A stretch of DNA of 64,000 bases from Kistimonas sp964291485 (GCA_964291485.2 OZ220224.1:2356001-2420000); one strand, 5' to 3'. Positions 27,644-36,646 are shown, counted from the stretch's first letter. Numbers and translations: made by a program. The notes: a model not told the origin generated them from the sequence alone.

Positions 27644-28252
27644 CTAGTGCTTGAAGAAGCGAACTGCATTGAGAGGGCAGTGGCCGTAAACCCGTGATTT
27701 ATAGGTCTCCTGTGGGTAGAGCATGCCATTTTCACGAGGGTTGCTGGCCGCAACGATGCGTTTGCTCATGTGGAAATTCAGTTGTTCGGGTGTGTCGCTG
27801 CAAACGGCATAGTTTACGGTGAGTTTCACCCAGTCATGCTCGTGATCAGGTTGTGGTTCGGCATCGTTGTCAAACAGATAATTCAGATCTGCCGTATTCA
27901 TAAAGTTATGTTTGAAGGTGACCAGGCAATGCGTGTTGGGGTCAGTATGGTCAGGAGGCATTAGCCAGAAAGTCCGCCAGTCAACCGATGCAACAAATCG
28001 GTTAGGGTTCCATCGTTCCTCCGGGTTGTCACTTGCGTATACATCAGTGGTAGTGTCATCGTCGCATTCACAAAACTGGTAGTTAATCAGGGCGCGTATC
28101 GTTTGCCCGCTCAGTAATAAGGCTTCCAGATCAGTGTAGTGCTGAACGGCTAATGGCTGAGGGCTAAGTCGGAAAGCGTTATCGGATGCAGGTAGCAGAG
28201 ATGGCGTGGCCAGGATAAGGAAAAGCAGCAGGGTTGTACGAGTCATTGGCAT
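27644..28252 (-). CDS. Secreted protein of uncertain family (possibly VirK-like)
   Basis: This 202-residue protein has a clear signal peptide (MPMTRTTLLLFLILATPSLL, cleavage near the SDN that follows) and five cysteines in the mature part. The block LEALLLSGQTIRALINYQFC resembles the start of VirK-family periplasmic proteins, but I am not sure. GGAGG lies six bases before the ATG. It stands alone between usp (same strand) and the divergent miaE. No function is inferred beyond export. Confidence 0.7.
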   Translation of the reverse strand: MPMTRTTLLLFLILATPSLLPASDNAFRLSPQPLAVQHYTDLEALLLSGQTIRALINYQFCECDDDTTTDVYASDNPEERWNPNRFVASVDWRTFWLMPPDHTDPNTHCLVTFKHNFMNTADLNYLFDNDAEPQPDHEHDWVKLTVNYAVCSDTPEQLNFHMSKRIVAASNPRENGMLYPQETYKSRVYGHCPLNAVRFFKH

Positions 28253-28384
28253 AGTCTGCCTCCGGATGATGAAAACGTTTAAGCAGCATCGCTATCCCGT
28301 TGAAGCGTAGACCTTTTTTACTTGGTGCTTGGCTTTGTTCGCGGTGTTTTTATAATGACTGACAGTTGCCGGGAGGAGTGAGTC

Positions 28385-29032
28385 ATGGGTGCGTTGCCAG
28401 AGCTGGATGAGTTTTTACTGTGTGAAACACCGGATGCCTGGGTGGCAGCGGCATTGGATAATCAGGACATCCTTCTGATTGATCATGCCAATTGTGAAAA
28501 GAAGGCTGCGGCAACCGCGCTTAACCTGATGTTCCGTTATGTCGAGCAGACCGACCTGCAGAACAAAATGTCCCGGCTTGCCAGGGAAGAACTTCGCCAT
28601 TTTGAACAGGTGTTTGCCATCATGCAGCAGCGGGGGATTGAATATCGGTATGTCTCGGCGTCCCGTTATGCGGCTGCGTTGCGTGACCATGTCAGAAAGC
28701 ATGAACCGCTGCGGCTGGTGGATACGCTGATTGTTGGAGCGTTTATCGAGGCACGTTCCTGCGAACGGTTCAGCAAATTGGCGCCTTATTTGGATGATGA
28801 GCTGGCCAAGTTTTATCGATCCTTACTTAAATCTGAAGCGCGACATTTTCAGGATTATCTGGTGCTGGCCATGAATGCGTCAGAGGGCTCCATCACATCG
28901 CGTGTTGCGGATTTTGCAGAGATTGAGTGTGAAACCATTTTGCGAGCAGACACTGAGTTTCGTTTTCACAGTGGCATGCCTGTTCATATGGCGGAAGAGG
29001 CTGCCGACGCGCACGTCCTCGAAACAGTGTAG
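28385..29032 (+). CDS. miaE: tRNA-(ms2io6A)-hydroxylase MiaE
   Basis: MiaE is a non-haem diiron monooxygenase that hydroxylates the isopentenyl group of ms2i6A37 in tRNA. The ferritin-like diiron ligands appear in LAREELRHFEQVF and LLKSEARHFQDYL, with further Glu at FIEARSCERF. It has 215 residues. GGGAGGAG precedes the ATG. It is divergent from the secreted-protein gene and convergent with lpxH. MiaE implies that miaA and miaB occur elsewhere in the genome. Confidence 0.93.
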   Translation: MGALPELDEFLLCETPDAWVAAALDNQDILLIDHANCEKKAAATALNLMFRYVEQTDLQNKMSRLAREELRHFEQVFAIMQQRGIEYRYVSASRYAAALRDHVRKHEPLRLVDTLIVGAFIEARSCERFSKLAPYLDDELAKFYRSLLKSEARHFQDYLVLAMNASEGSITSRVADFAEIECETILRADTEFRFHSGMPVHMAEEAADAHVLETV

Positions 29033-29057
29033 CGCCATTCTCCATGATCCCGGCCTG

Positions 29058-29789
29058 TCAGGGATTCGGGATCGGAAAATGTTCCAGATGAAAAACGCCT
29101 TGGTTGAATTCCAGGTACCAGCCGTCTTTGTCCCAATCTCCCAGGACAATCCGTTGAGCAGGTTGGCTATCCAACTGTAATGCGTGTGTAGCCGGACGAT
29201 GTGTGTGGCCGTGCACCAGTGTCAGCGTTTGATGCGCCTGCATGATGTCCGAAACGGCTTCTGGCGTCACATCCATAATGGTCAGGGGCTTTGCTGAACC
29301 CGCATCACGACTTTTGGTGCGCAACTTTTCAGCGATGCGTTTTCGTGTATGCAGTGGTAGGTGGTTAAAGCTCCATTGAATCAATGGGTTGCGAACGATC
29401 TTTCGAAAACGAAGGTAACCTGTGTCCAAGGTGCAAAGGCTGTCGCCATGCATCAACAAAATCGGCGTCTTATCCAGTGTGATCAGCGTGGGATCGTCCA
29501 GCCAGGTGGCGCCGGTTTTTCGGCAGAAGGCTTTGCCGACCAGGAAATCCCGGTTGCCAGGCATGAAGAAGACGTTTCGACCGGTTGCCGTGTAGCGGAG
29601 CAGCGCTTCGGCAATGTCGACGTGAAAGCTGTCCATGGCGTCATCGCCAATCCAGTACTCGAAGAAATCGCCCAGGATGTAGAGTGATTCTGCCTCAAGC
29701 GCCTTGCCTTGCATAAAACCATGGAATGCCCGGGCGACATCCGGTCGCTCGGGCATCAGGTGAAGGTCTGAGATAAAGAGACTAGGCAA
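29058..29789 (-). CDS. lpxH: UDP-2,3-diacylglucosamine diphosphatase
   Basis: LpxH hydrolyses UDP-2,3-diacylglucosamine to lipid X in lipid A synthesis, peripherally at the inner membrane. Calcineurin-type metal motifs are ISDLHL, LGDFFEYWIGDD, MPGNRDFL, LMHGDSL and LVHGHTHRPATH. No ATG is available near the family start. A TTG at 29789 gives MPSLFISDLHL and 243 residues, the normal size. That start overlaps the ppiB stop by eight bases, suggesting translational coupling. The frame is open far upstream only because it shadows ppiB. Confidence 0.92.
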   Translation of the reverse strand: MPSLFISDLHLMPERPDVARAFHGFMQGKALEAESLYILGDFFEYWIGDDAMDSFHVDIAEALLRYTATGRNVFFMPGNRDFLVGKAFCRKTGATWLDDPTLITLDKTPILLMHGDSLCTLDTGYLRFRKIVRNPLIQWSFNHLPLHTRKRIAEKLRTKSRDAGSAKPLTIMDVTPEAVSDIMQAHQTLTLVHGHTHRPATHALQLDSQPAQRIVLGDWDKDGWYLEFNQGVFHLEHFPIPNP

Positions 29790-30291
29790 CGACCGCAGGC
29801 TCCACCACTTCGGCGGATTCAATGATGACATCTTCCACGGGAACGTCCTGGTGGAAGCCGGCATTGCCAGTCTGGACAGACTTGATCTTTTCGACCACGT
29901 CCATGCCGTCAACCACTTTGCCGAATACGGCGTAACCCCAGCCCTGGGCGTCTTTGCTGGTGTGGTTGAGGAAGTCGTTGTCGGCGACGTTGATGAAGAA
30001 CTGGGCAGTGGCGGAGTGGGGATCCATAGTACGCGCCATGGCAATGCTGCCGGTGACGTTCTGCAGGCCGTTGTCGGCCTCGTTCTCAATGGGGTTGGCC
30101 GTGTCTTTTTCCTTCATCTCGGGCTCAAAACCGCCGCCCTGAACCATGAATCCGTTGATGACACGGTGGAAAATAGTGTTGTTGTAGTGGCCCTTTTTCA
30201 CATACTCCAGGAAGTTTGCGACAGTCTTGGGCGCCTTCTCGGCATCCAGCTCCAGTTTGATGTCACCGAAATTGGTGTGAAGAATTACCAT
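29782..30291 (-). CDS. ppiB: Peptidyl-prolyl cis-trans isomerase B (cyclophilin)
   Basis: This is a cytoplasmic cyclophilin of 169 residues. FHRVINGFMVQGGG and ATAQFFINVADNDFLNH are the cyclophilin core, and no signal peptide is present, which favours PpiB over PpiA. It is transcribed with lpxH, whose TTG start lies within its last codons. In Pseudomonas the same pair is adjacent to glnS-cysS, as here. Confidence 0.95.
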   Translation of the reverse strand: MVILHTNFGDIKLELDAEKAPKTVANFLEYVKKGHYNNTIFHRVINGFMVQGGGFEPEMKEKDTANPIENEADNGLQNVTGSIAMARTMDPHSATAQFFINVADNDFLNHTSKDAQGWGYAVFGKVVDGMDVVEKIKSVQTGNAGFHQDVPVEDVIIESAEVVEPAVVA

Positions 30292-30407
30292 ATACGTGCC
30301 TTAGATGCTGTTACTACGGGCAGACCGCAGCCTCTTTTCGAGATACGCCTGAAGCGTTGCGCGGTCTGAAGGGTTGCTGCGATCCGTTGAGGGTGCAGAT
30401 TGGCCAT

Positions 30408-30436
30408 ATGATAGCTTCAGATTTCTCCAAGACCAA
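30408..30436 (-). promoter_or_regulatory. Probable sigma70 promoter for ppiB-lpxH
   Basis: On the minus strand TTGGTC (30436-30431) and TATCAT (30413-30408) are 17 bases apart, about 115 bases before ppiB. The 326-base gap 30292-30617 otherwise holds no gene I can support; a 98-codon minus frame there looks random. Confidence 0.45.
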
Positions 30437-30617
30437 TGCCTTGTTGGCTTTGCTGTCGGTATTGTCCGACTAAATAACGTTGTTTTGCCCGTAGTTCCGG
30501 CGAAGGCAGGGGATTTAACTGTTATAGTGATAGTGGTAATCTCTGCCTTTAATTGACAATTGGCATTTCCCACCCTGCTGATTTCCGGCAGAGGCATGTT
30601 CCCACGAAGGATTTACT

Positions 30618-30761
30618 ATGACACGCAGGATACCAGGTCTGGTCACCACTGCCGTAATGGCAGTTCTGATGCTGGTGGCTGGCGGCTGTAATACCATGGA
30701 AGGCATTGGCAAGGATATTCAGGCTCTGGGCAACAAGATTGAACAGAGTGCCGGGCAGTAA
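30618..30761 (+). CDS. Entericidin-like small lipoprotein
   Basis: This 47-residue reading frame begins MTRRIPGLVTTAVMAVLML, followed by a lipobox (VAGGC) and the entericidin core CNTMEGIGKDIQALGNKIE. Mature length after lipidation is about 23 residues. In E. coli entericidins A and B form an antidote/toxin-like pair; here only one copy is visible. AAGGA lies seven bases before the ATG. It stands alone 78 bases before glnS. Family membership is convincing from the GIGKDI core; toxicity is not inferred. Confidence 0.85.
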   Translation: MTRRIPGLVTTAVMAVLMLVAGGCNTMEGIGKDIQALGNKIEQSAGQ

Positions 30762-30839
30762 ACCTGCCAGACGCTGATTGCGCGTTTCTTCAGATTACTG
30801 TCTATCAACCGTTTATTTTCTGAGTTTCACCGGCATACG

Positions 30840-32507
30840 ATGAGCACCACAGACAAACCCAGCCATTTTCTTGAGCAGATCATTGAAAAAGATCTGGCCG
30901 ACGGCAAATTTACGTCCATCTGCACCCGTTTCCCACCGGAGCCTAACGGCTTCCTGCACGTGGGGCACGCCAAATCCATTTGTTTGAATTTTGGGCTGGC
31001 GGAAAAGTACCAGGGACAATGTAACCTGCGCTTTGACGATACCAATCCGGAGAAGGAAGAACAGGTTTACGTCGATGCGATCAAGGAAGACGTACAATGG
31101 CTCGGCTTCCAGTGGGCGGGCGAGGTGCGTTATGCCTCCGATTACTTTGATACCTTCTATGAGTGGGCGCTGCACCTGATCCGTGAAGGTAAAGCTTACA
31201 TTTGCGACCTGTCGCCGGAAGAAGCCAGTGAATACCGCGGCTGGGCGACCAAGCCGGGTAAGGACAGCCCTTACCGTACTCGCAGTGTTGAAGAAAACCT
31301 GGACCTGTTTGAACGGATGCGTGCTGGCGAATTCGATGAAGGTGCCAAAGTGCTGCGGGCCAAGATTGATATGGCCAGCTCCAATATGAACCTGCGCGAC
31401 CCGATCTTGTACCGGATCCGCAAGCAGTCCCATCACCAAACGGGTGACAAGTGGTGCATCTACCCAAGTTATGACTTTGCCCATGGTCAGGAAGATGCGA
31501 TTGAGGGTATTACTCATTCTATCTGCACGCTGGAATTTCAGGATCATCGGCCTTTGTATGAGTGGTTCATTGAGAACCTGCCGGTGCCCAACAAGCCGCG
31601 TCAGTATGAATTTGCGCGCCTTAACCTGAACTACACCGTGACCAGTAAGCGGAAGCTTAAGAAGCTGGTGGACGAAGACGTCGTATCCGGTTGGGATGAT
31701 CCGCGGATGCCGACCATTTCGGGTATGCGTCGCCGGGGCTACACACCATCCGCCATTCGCAAATTCTGCGACATGATCGGCGTAACCCGTTCCGATGGTA
31801 TCGTGGATGTGGCCATGCTGGAGCATGCGATCCGTGATGACCTGAACGAGAATGCAGCCCGCGCCATGGCCGTGCTGGATCCGTTGAAAGTAGTCATTAC
31901 TAATCTGCCTGAAGGCGAAGTGCAGGCAATGACGGCTGCGGCACATCCCAACCGTCCTGAGCTGGGAGGGCGTAGCCTGCCGTTTACCCGTGAGATCTAT
32001 ATCGACCGGTCAGATTTCACCGAAGACACCACTCTGTCTCGTAAGAAATTCAAGCGACTGGTGCTGGGTGAGTGGGTGCGTCTGCGCAGTGCGTATGTCA
32101 TCCGGGCTGACGAAGTGGTCAAGGATGATGGTGGCAATATTGTTGAAGTCCGTGCAACGCTGGTGCCGGGAACTGTCGGGGAGAATCCTCCGGAGGATAT
32201 TCGTCCCCGTGGTGTGATTCACTGGGTTTCGGCCACGCACGGGCGTCAGGCAGAATTGCGTATTTATGATCGCTTGTTTACCCATGAAGCGCCGGATCGT
32301 GGTGAAGAAGATTTCATGAAGCATGTAAATCCTGAATCGCTGGCGGTGATGCAGGCCTGGATTGAGCCGGGGCTTGCTGATGCAAAGCCGGAGCAGGGCT
32401 TCCAGTTTGAGCGGGAAGGGTACTTCGTGGCGGATCGTATGGATCACACGGCTGAAAATCCCGTTTTCAACCTGACCATCGGCCTCAAGGATACCCAGGG
32501 TAAATAA
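30840..32507 (+). CDS. glnS: Glutaminyl-tRNA synthetase
   Basis: GlnRS charges tRNA-Gln directly. The class I HIGH equivalent is in FPPEPNGFLHVGHAKS, and the KMSKS equivalent is in TVTSKRKLKKLV. The C-terminal anticodon-binding beta barrels are present. It has 555 residues. The ATG lacks a clear ribosome site. A 377-codon antisense frame inside it is a shadow. cysS follows 80 bases later on the same strand. Confidence 0.97.
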   Translation: MSTTDKPSHFLEQIIEKDLADGKFTSICTRFPPEPNGFLHVGHAKSICLNFGLAEKYQGQCNLRFDDTNPEKEEQVYVDAIKEDVQWLGFQWAGEVRYASDYFDTFYEWALHLIREGKAYICDLSPEEASEYRGWATKPGKDSPYRTRSVEENLDLFERMRAGEFDEGAKVLRAKIDMASSNMNLRDPILYRIRKQSHHQTGDKWCIYPSYDFAHGQEDAIEGITHSICTLEFQDHRPLYEWFIENLPVPNKPRQYEFARLNLNYTVTSKRKLKKLVDEDVVSGWDDPRMPTISGMRRRGYTPSAIRKFCDMIGVTRSDGIVDVAMLEHAIRDDLNENAARAMAVLDPLKVVITNLPEGEVQAMTAAAHPNRPELGGRSLPFTREIYIDRSDFTEDTTLSRKKFKRLVLGEWVRLRSAYVIRADEVVKDDGGNIVEVRATLVPGTVGENPPEDIRPRGVIHWVSATHGRQAELRIYDRLFTHEAPDRGEEDFMKHVNPESLAVMQAWIEPGLADAKPEQGFQFEREGYFVADRMDHTAENPVFNLTIGLKDTQGK

Positions 32508-32587
32508 TGATGCCCTGTACCGGTTTTTCTGCAGAGGCAAGGCCGGCTATCACGTTTGGGTAAAAAGACAGTAAATAGGACGACACC

Positions 32588-33970
32588 GTGCTTCAGATTT
32601 ATAACACCCTGACCCGAAAGAAAGAGCCCTTTACCCCGCTGGATGGCAACAATGTCCGGATGTATGTCTGCGGCATGACGGTTTATGACTTTTGCCATAT
32701 TGGTCACGCACGGACTGTAACGGCGTTTGACGTAGTGGCCCGCTACCTGCGTGCCCGTGGTTATAACCTGACCTATGTGCGCAACATCACCGATGTGGAT
32801 GACAAGATCATTCGCCGGGCCCTAGAAAACGGCGAGTCCATTGATGTACTGACTGACCGGATGATTGCGGCCATGCGTGAGGATTTCCGTCAGCTGGGTA
32901 ACCTGGATCCGGATGAGGAACCCCGTGCAACCGCGCATGTTGACGGCATGATCAGCATGATCGAAGGCCTGATTGAAAAGGGCTTTGCTTATGCGCCGGG
33001 CAATGGGGATGTCTATTACCGCGTGCGTAAGTTTGAGGGCTACGGCAAGCTGTCCGGCAAGGTGCTGGAGGAGTTGGAAGCCGGTGCTCGCATCGAAGTG
33101 GATGAGCAAAAAGAAGATCCGCTAGATTTTGTGCTTTGGAAAGGCGCTAAGCCCGAAGAGCCGTCGTGGGATTCCCCCTGGGGTAAGGGACGTCCAGGCT
33201 GGCATATCGAATGCTCTGTGATGGGTAAGTGCTGCCTGGGCGAAACCTTTGATATTCATGGTGGTGGTTCCGACCTCAAGTTCCCTCACCATGAAAACGA
33301 GATCGCCCAGAGTGAGGCCGCCAATGGCGTTACATTCGTGAATACCTGGATGCATTCCGGCGCGATTCGCGTTGATAACGTGAAGATGTCCAAGAGTCTT
33401 GGCAACTTCTTTACCATTCGTGAAGTGCTGGAAAAGTACAACCAGGAGCTGGTGCGTTACTTCCTGATTTCCAGTCAGTATCGCAGCCCGATGAACTACT
33501 CGGAAGATAGTCTGAAGGAAGCGGGTATCCGCCTTGAGCGCCTTTATACTGCGCTGAAGGATCTGGATCTCTCCGGTGTTGAAGTGCCAGAAAATCATTC
33601 GTTTGAGCAGCGCTTCTTTGGCGCGATGGATGATGACTTTAATACCCCCGAAGCACTGGCTGTGCTGTTTGATCTGGTCCGTGAGCTGAACCGGGTTCGC
33701 AGTGAAGATGTCAGCAAGGCGCTGCCGCTGGCGGCGCTACTGCGCAAGCTGGGTGGTATTCTTGGTATTCTTCAGGGAGAGCCGGAAGCCTTCCTGAAGT
33801 CAGGCGCTGACGTTGATGAAGCCTGGATTCAATCCATGATCGATCAGCGTGTTGCTGCCAAGAAAAACCGTGATTTCGCCGAAGCTGATCGGATTCGTGA
33901 CGAACTCGCCTCGCAAGGTGTGATCCTGGAAGATAGTCGCGAAGGTACGACGTGGCGGATTGAGCGTTAA
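32588..33970 (+). CDS. cysS: Cysteinyl-tRNA synthetase
   Basis: CysRS is a zinc-dependent class I synthetase of 460 residues. The HIGH motif is in CHIGHARTV and KMSKS is in NVKMSKSLGNF. Zinc ligands are at MYVCGMTVYD, IECSVMGKC and FPHHENEIAQSEA. It starts with GTG, behind AGGA. Its terminator follows directly. Confidence 0.97.
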   Translation: MLQIYNTLTRKKEPFTPLDGNNVRMYVCGMTVYDFCHIGHARTVTAFDVVARYLRARGYNLTYVRNITDVDDKIIRRALENGESIDVLTDRMIAAMREDFRQLGNLDPDEEPRATAHVDGMISMIEGLIEKGFAYAPGNGDVYYRVRKFEGYGKLSGKVLEELEAGARIEVDEQKEDPLDFVLWKGAKPEEPSWDSPWGKGRPGWHIECSVMGKCCLGETFDIHGGGSDLKFPHHENEIAQSEAANGVTFVNTWMHSGAIRVDNVKMSKSLGNFFTIREVLEKYNQELVRYFLISSQYRSPMNYSEDSLKEAGIRLERLYTALKDLDLSGVEVPENHSFEQRFFGAMDDDFNTPEALAVLFDLVRELNRVRSEDVSKALPLAALLRKLGGILGILQGEPEAFLKSGADVDEAWIQSMIDQRVAAKKNRDFAEADRIRDELASQGVILEDSREGTTWRIER

Positions 33971-33985
33971 CGGTATGCCCTGAAG

Positions 33986-34008
33986 CCCCCGAATCTCGGG
34001 GGTTTTTT
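33986..34008 (+). terminator. Rho-independent terminator after cysS
   Basis: A 7-bp GC-rich stem (33986-33992 with 33996-34002) with a 3-base loop is followed by six T, 15 bases after the cysS stop. Confidence 0.92.
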
Positions 34009-34037
34009 ATCGGTCATCATTTTGTTGAATCGTTTTT

Positions 34038-34078
34038 TGGATGTCCTCTGGATGTCCTCTGGATGTCCTCTGGATGTC
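34038..34078. repeat. 11-bp tandem repeat
   Basis: Three perfect copies of TGGATGTCCTC (34038-34048, 34049-34059, 34060-34070) are followed by a partial copy TGGATGTC (34071-34078) and a decayed GGATG. It lies between the cysS terminator and the 3' end of the zinc alcohol dehydrogenase gene. Eleven bases is not a multiple of three and no gene spans it. Copy number is a likely strain-variable site. Confidence 0.9.
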
Positions 34079-34104
34079 ATGGATGAGTCATCTGATGAAA
34101 TCCG

Positions 34105-35151
34105 TCAAATGGAAAGCACAACTTTCGTACAGTTGTCCCGGCGACTGGCGAACATGTCATAACCATCGCTACCTTTCTGCAGGTTCATGCGATGGGAAAT
34201 AATAGCGGACAGATCATAGCGACCGGAGCTGGCTACCTCCTGCAATGTTTCCATGTAGGCGCGTGCGGGACATCTTCCTGAGACAAGCGTCAAATTTTTA
34301 TCGTAGGCTTGCGTCGGGGTTATGGTGAAGTGAGGTTCATTATGGACACCTGCTATGGAAATAATGCCGCCGGGTCGAACCAGGTCAAAGGCCAGTGAGC
34401 AGGCCTGCGGGCTGCCAACGACTTCCATCACGGCGTCTACACCACGACCATCTGTTGCATCGTTAATGACCTGTGCGGGATCCGCGGTGTCAAAGTTGAC
34501 GGGAATGGCGCCAAATCGTTCAGCGATGGCCAGCCGCTCGGGAATTCGATCAATGATAAAAACGCTTCCGGCGCCTTGTTCCAATGCGCCTACTGCAGCC
34601 ATCATGCCGACCGGGCCGCAGCCGACAATGGCATAGGCTCCGTCAATTTTGATGGAGGCGGATTTGGCGGCATGGTATCCGGTCGACAAGATGTCTCCCA
34701 GTAGCAGGCTTTGTTCATCGGATAGCTCGGGTGATGGTTTCATCAGTGTGTGTTGTGCATTGGGTACATGCACATACTCAGCTTGTGCGCCCTGTAATCC
34801 CTGTCCATTCTGCACCCAGCCAAATACCTGGCTCATCTCGCACCGGCTGGTCAGTCCCTCCCGGCAGAAGGAGCAATGTCCGCAGCTGGTGGAAAATGCG
34901 CTGACAACCCGGTCGCCGATGGACAGGTTGGTGACCTCTCTCCCCAGTGCAACGATTTCCCCCATAAACTCATGACCCATTACGGTGCCATGGTCCAGCC
35001 CGGTCTCTCGGCCGTGATAAACATGCAGGTCAGATCCGCAAATGGCGCAGAGCTTTACCTTAACGATGGCGTCTAGCGGGTGGCAGATCTCCGGATCGGC
35101 AACCGTGGCGTGAGTAATGCGTTCAATACCATCAAATACCAGTGCTTTCAT
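34105..35151 (-). CDS. Zinc-dependent alcohol dehydrogenase (MDR family)
   Basis: This medium-chain dehydrogenase has 348 residues. The catalytic zinc region is CAICGSDLHVYHG plus MGHEFMGEIV, the structural zinc cysteines are in CGHCSFCREGLTSRC, and the Rossmann loop is VGCGPVGMMAAVGA. It fits the threonine/formaldehyde/alcohol dehydrogenase branch; the substrate cannot be told. It is divergent from an iron-type alcohol dehydrogenase across a 332-base gap. Confidence 0.9.
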   Translation of the reverse strand: MKALVFDGIERITHATVADPEICHPLDAIVKVKLCAICGSDLHVYHGRETGLDHGTVMGHEFMGEIVALGREVTNLSIGDRVVSAFSTSCGHCSFCREGLTSRCEMSQVFGWVQNGQGLQGAQAEYVHVPNAQHTLMKPSPELSDEQSLLLGDILSTGYHAAKSASIKIDGAYAIVGCGPVGMMAAVGALEQGAGSVFIIDRIPERLAIAERFGAIPVNFDTADPAQVINDATDGRGVDAVMEVVGSPQACSLAFDLVRPGGIISIAGVHNEPHFTITPTQAYDKNLTLVSGRCPARAYMETLQEVASSGRYDLSAIISHRMNLQKGSDGYDMFASRRDNCTKVVLSI

Positions 35152-35483
35152 GGAAGCTCCGCTATCAGGTCAGAAGAATTAGGGCGGTTAAAAAATAGCA
35201 CTTTCTCCCGATGGGGTATTAAGCGGGCGTTTCTTCGATGTGTGCCACCCTGTTCGGATTTGATTCTTCCTGTTTGCTGCTGGTTGCCAGTGAAACAGCA
35301 TTGAACAGTAGGCTTTTTTACTGTCAAAGATCAATGCAATCGTGCTTATGTCGCAGGTTGCCTCTTGCGTCAGGTCAATATGGGGGCGAGTGGCTGGTGG
35401 TAACTTGGTACGCATTGGATTTTTGGGTTCTGCCGCACATAGCGCGACAGGCTTAGCTGTGATGCTGATATGGAGTGATAACC
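35152..35483. other. Divergent intergenic region between two alcohol dehydrogenases
   Basis: The 332 bases carry no gene I can support. They must hold promoters for both dehydrogenases. I searched for sigma54 (GG-N10-GC) and FNR-type (TTGAT-N4-ATCAA) boxes and found only poor matches. Confidence 0.5.
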
Positions 35484-36635
35484 ATGAGCGCCTACAAGTT
35501 TTTCATGCCCACCATTAACCATATGGGTGAAGGATGTCTGGCTGAAGCGATCAACGATATTGTCGGGTTCGGCCTGAAGAAAGCACTGGTTGTGACAGAT
35601 AAGGTGCTGAACGATATTGGTCTTGTTGCCGATGTGGTTGAGCAGCTGGGCGGAAAAGGGATTGCCAGTGTTATTTATGATGGTACTCAGCCCAACCCGA
35701 CTTGTGAAAACGTTCAGGATGGTCTTGCGCTGCTGCAGGAAAATGACTGTGATTTCGTGATTTCTCTGGGTGGTGGTTCTCCTCATGACTGCGCTAAAGG
35801 TATCGCGCTGGTTGCGACCAATGGCGGTGAGATCAAGGATTACGAAGGTGTAGACGTTTCCGGCAAGCCCCAGCTGCCGCTGGTAGCTATTAATACTACA
35901 GCGGGTACTGCTTCTGAAATCACTCGTTTCTGCATCATTACTGATGTGAAGCGTCACGTAAAAATGGCGATTGTTGACAAGAACACCACGCCAGTCATGT
36001 CCGTCAATGATCCTGCGCTGATGAAAGGAATGCCGGCATCTCTGACAGCGGCAACGGGTATGGATGCGCTGACTCATGCAGTAGAAGCCTATGTTTCTAC
36101 TATCGCAACGCCTGTGACTGACTGCTGTGCCCTGAAAGCGATCAAGCTGATTGCCTCTTACCTGCGTCGTGCGGTTGAGGATGGCGAAGATATGGAAGCC
36201 CGTGACCAGATGGCTTACGCGCAGCTGCTGGCTGGTATGGCCTTTAATAACGCCAGCCTGGGTTATGTTCACGCGATGGCGCACCAGTTAGGTGGTTTCT
36301 ACGATCTGCCTCACGGTGTTTGTAATGCCGTGCTGCTGCCTCATGTTCAGCAGTACAACGCTCAGGTTAGCCCAGGTCGTCTGGCAGATGTAGCACGCGC
36401 CATGGGTAAGGATGTTGAGGGGATGGAAGCACCTCAGGCTGCAGAAAAAGCCCTCGAAGCGATTCGTGAGCTTTCAGCATCTGTTGGTATTCCCGCAGGT
36501 CTGCGTGAGCTTAATGTGAAAGAGGAAGATCTGGATCTGCTCGCTGAAAACGCTCTCAAAGACGCTTGCGGTTTGACCAATCCCAAGCAGGCTACTCATG
36601 AGGAGATTGTGGCAATCTACCGCAATGCCCTGTAA
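35484..36635 (+). CDS. Iron-containing alcohol dehydrogenase
   Basis: This group III (Fe-ADH) NAD-dependent dehydrogenase has 383 residues. The NAD loop is SLGGGSPHDCAKGIAL, and metal ligands are in GMDALTHAVEAYVS and VHAMAHQLGGFYDLPHGVCN. The ATG at 35484 has GGAG about nine bases upstream; the GTG at 35475 overlaps that ribosome site and is unlikely. Family members oxidise ethanol, 1,3-propanediol or butanol; substrate is not inferred. The codon use is smooth and highly-expressed-like. Confidence 0.93.
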   Translation: MSAYKFFMPTINHMGEGCLAEAINDIVGFGLKKALVVTDKVLNDIGLVADVVEQLGGKGIASVIYDGTQPNPTCENVQDGLALLQENDCDFVISLGGGSPHDCAKGIALVATNGGEIKDYEGVDVSGKPQLPLVAINTTAGTASEITRFCIITDVKRHVKMAIVDKNTTPVMSVNDPALMKGMPASLTAATGMDALTHAVEAYVSTIATPVTDCCALKAIKLIASYLRRAVEDGEDMEARDQMAYAQLLAGMAFNNASLGYVHAMAHQLGGFYDLPHGVCNAVLLPHVQQYNAQVSPGRLADVARAMGKDVEGMEAPQAAEKALEAIRELSASVGIPAGLRELNVKEEDLDLLAENALKDACGLTNPKQATHEEIVAIYRNAL

Positions 36636-36646
36636 TTCGTAGCCAT

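Noticed and set aside
30301..30597. 98-codon minus frame between ppiB and the entericidin-like gene
   Set aside because: Composition looks random, no ribosome site, and it covers the likely ppiB promoter.
30813..31946. 377-codon antisense frame inside glnS
   Set aside because: Low-complexity His/Gln/Phe-rich translation typical of an antisense shadow; glnS itself is intact.
35152..35483. Sigma54 or FNR-type promoter in the dehydrogenase gap
   Set aside because: Best matches miss the invariant GC of the -12 element, or have only 3 of 5 bases in one FNR half site.
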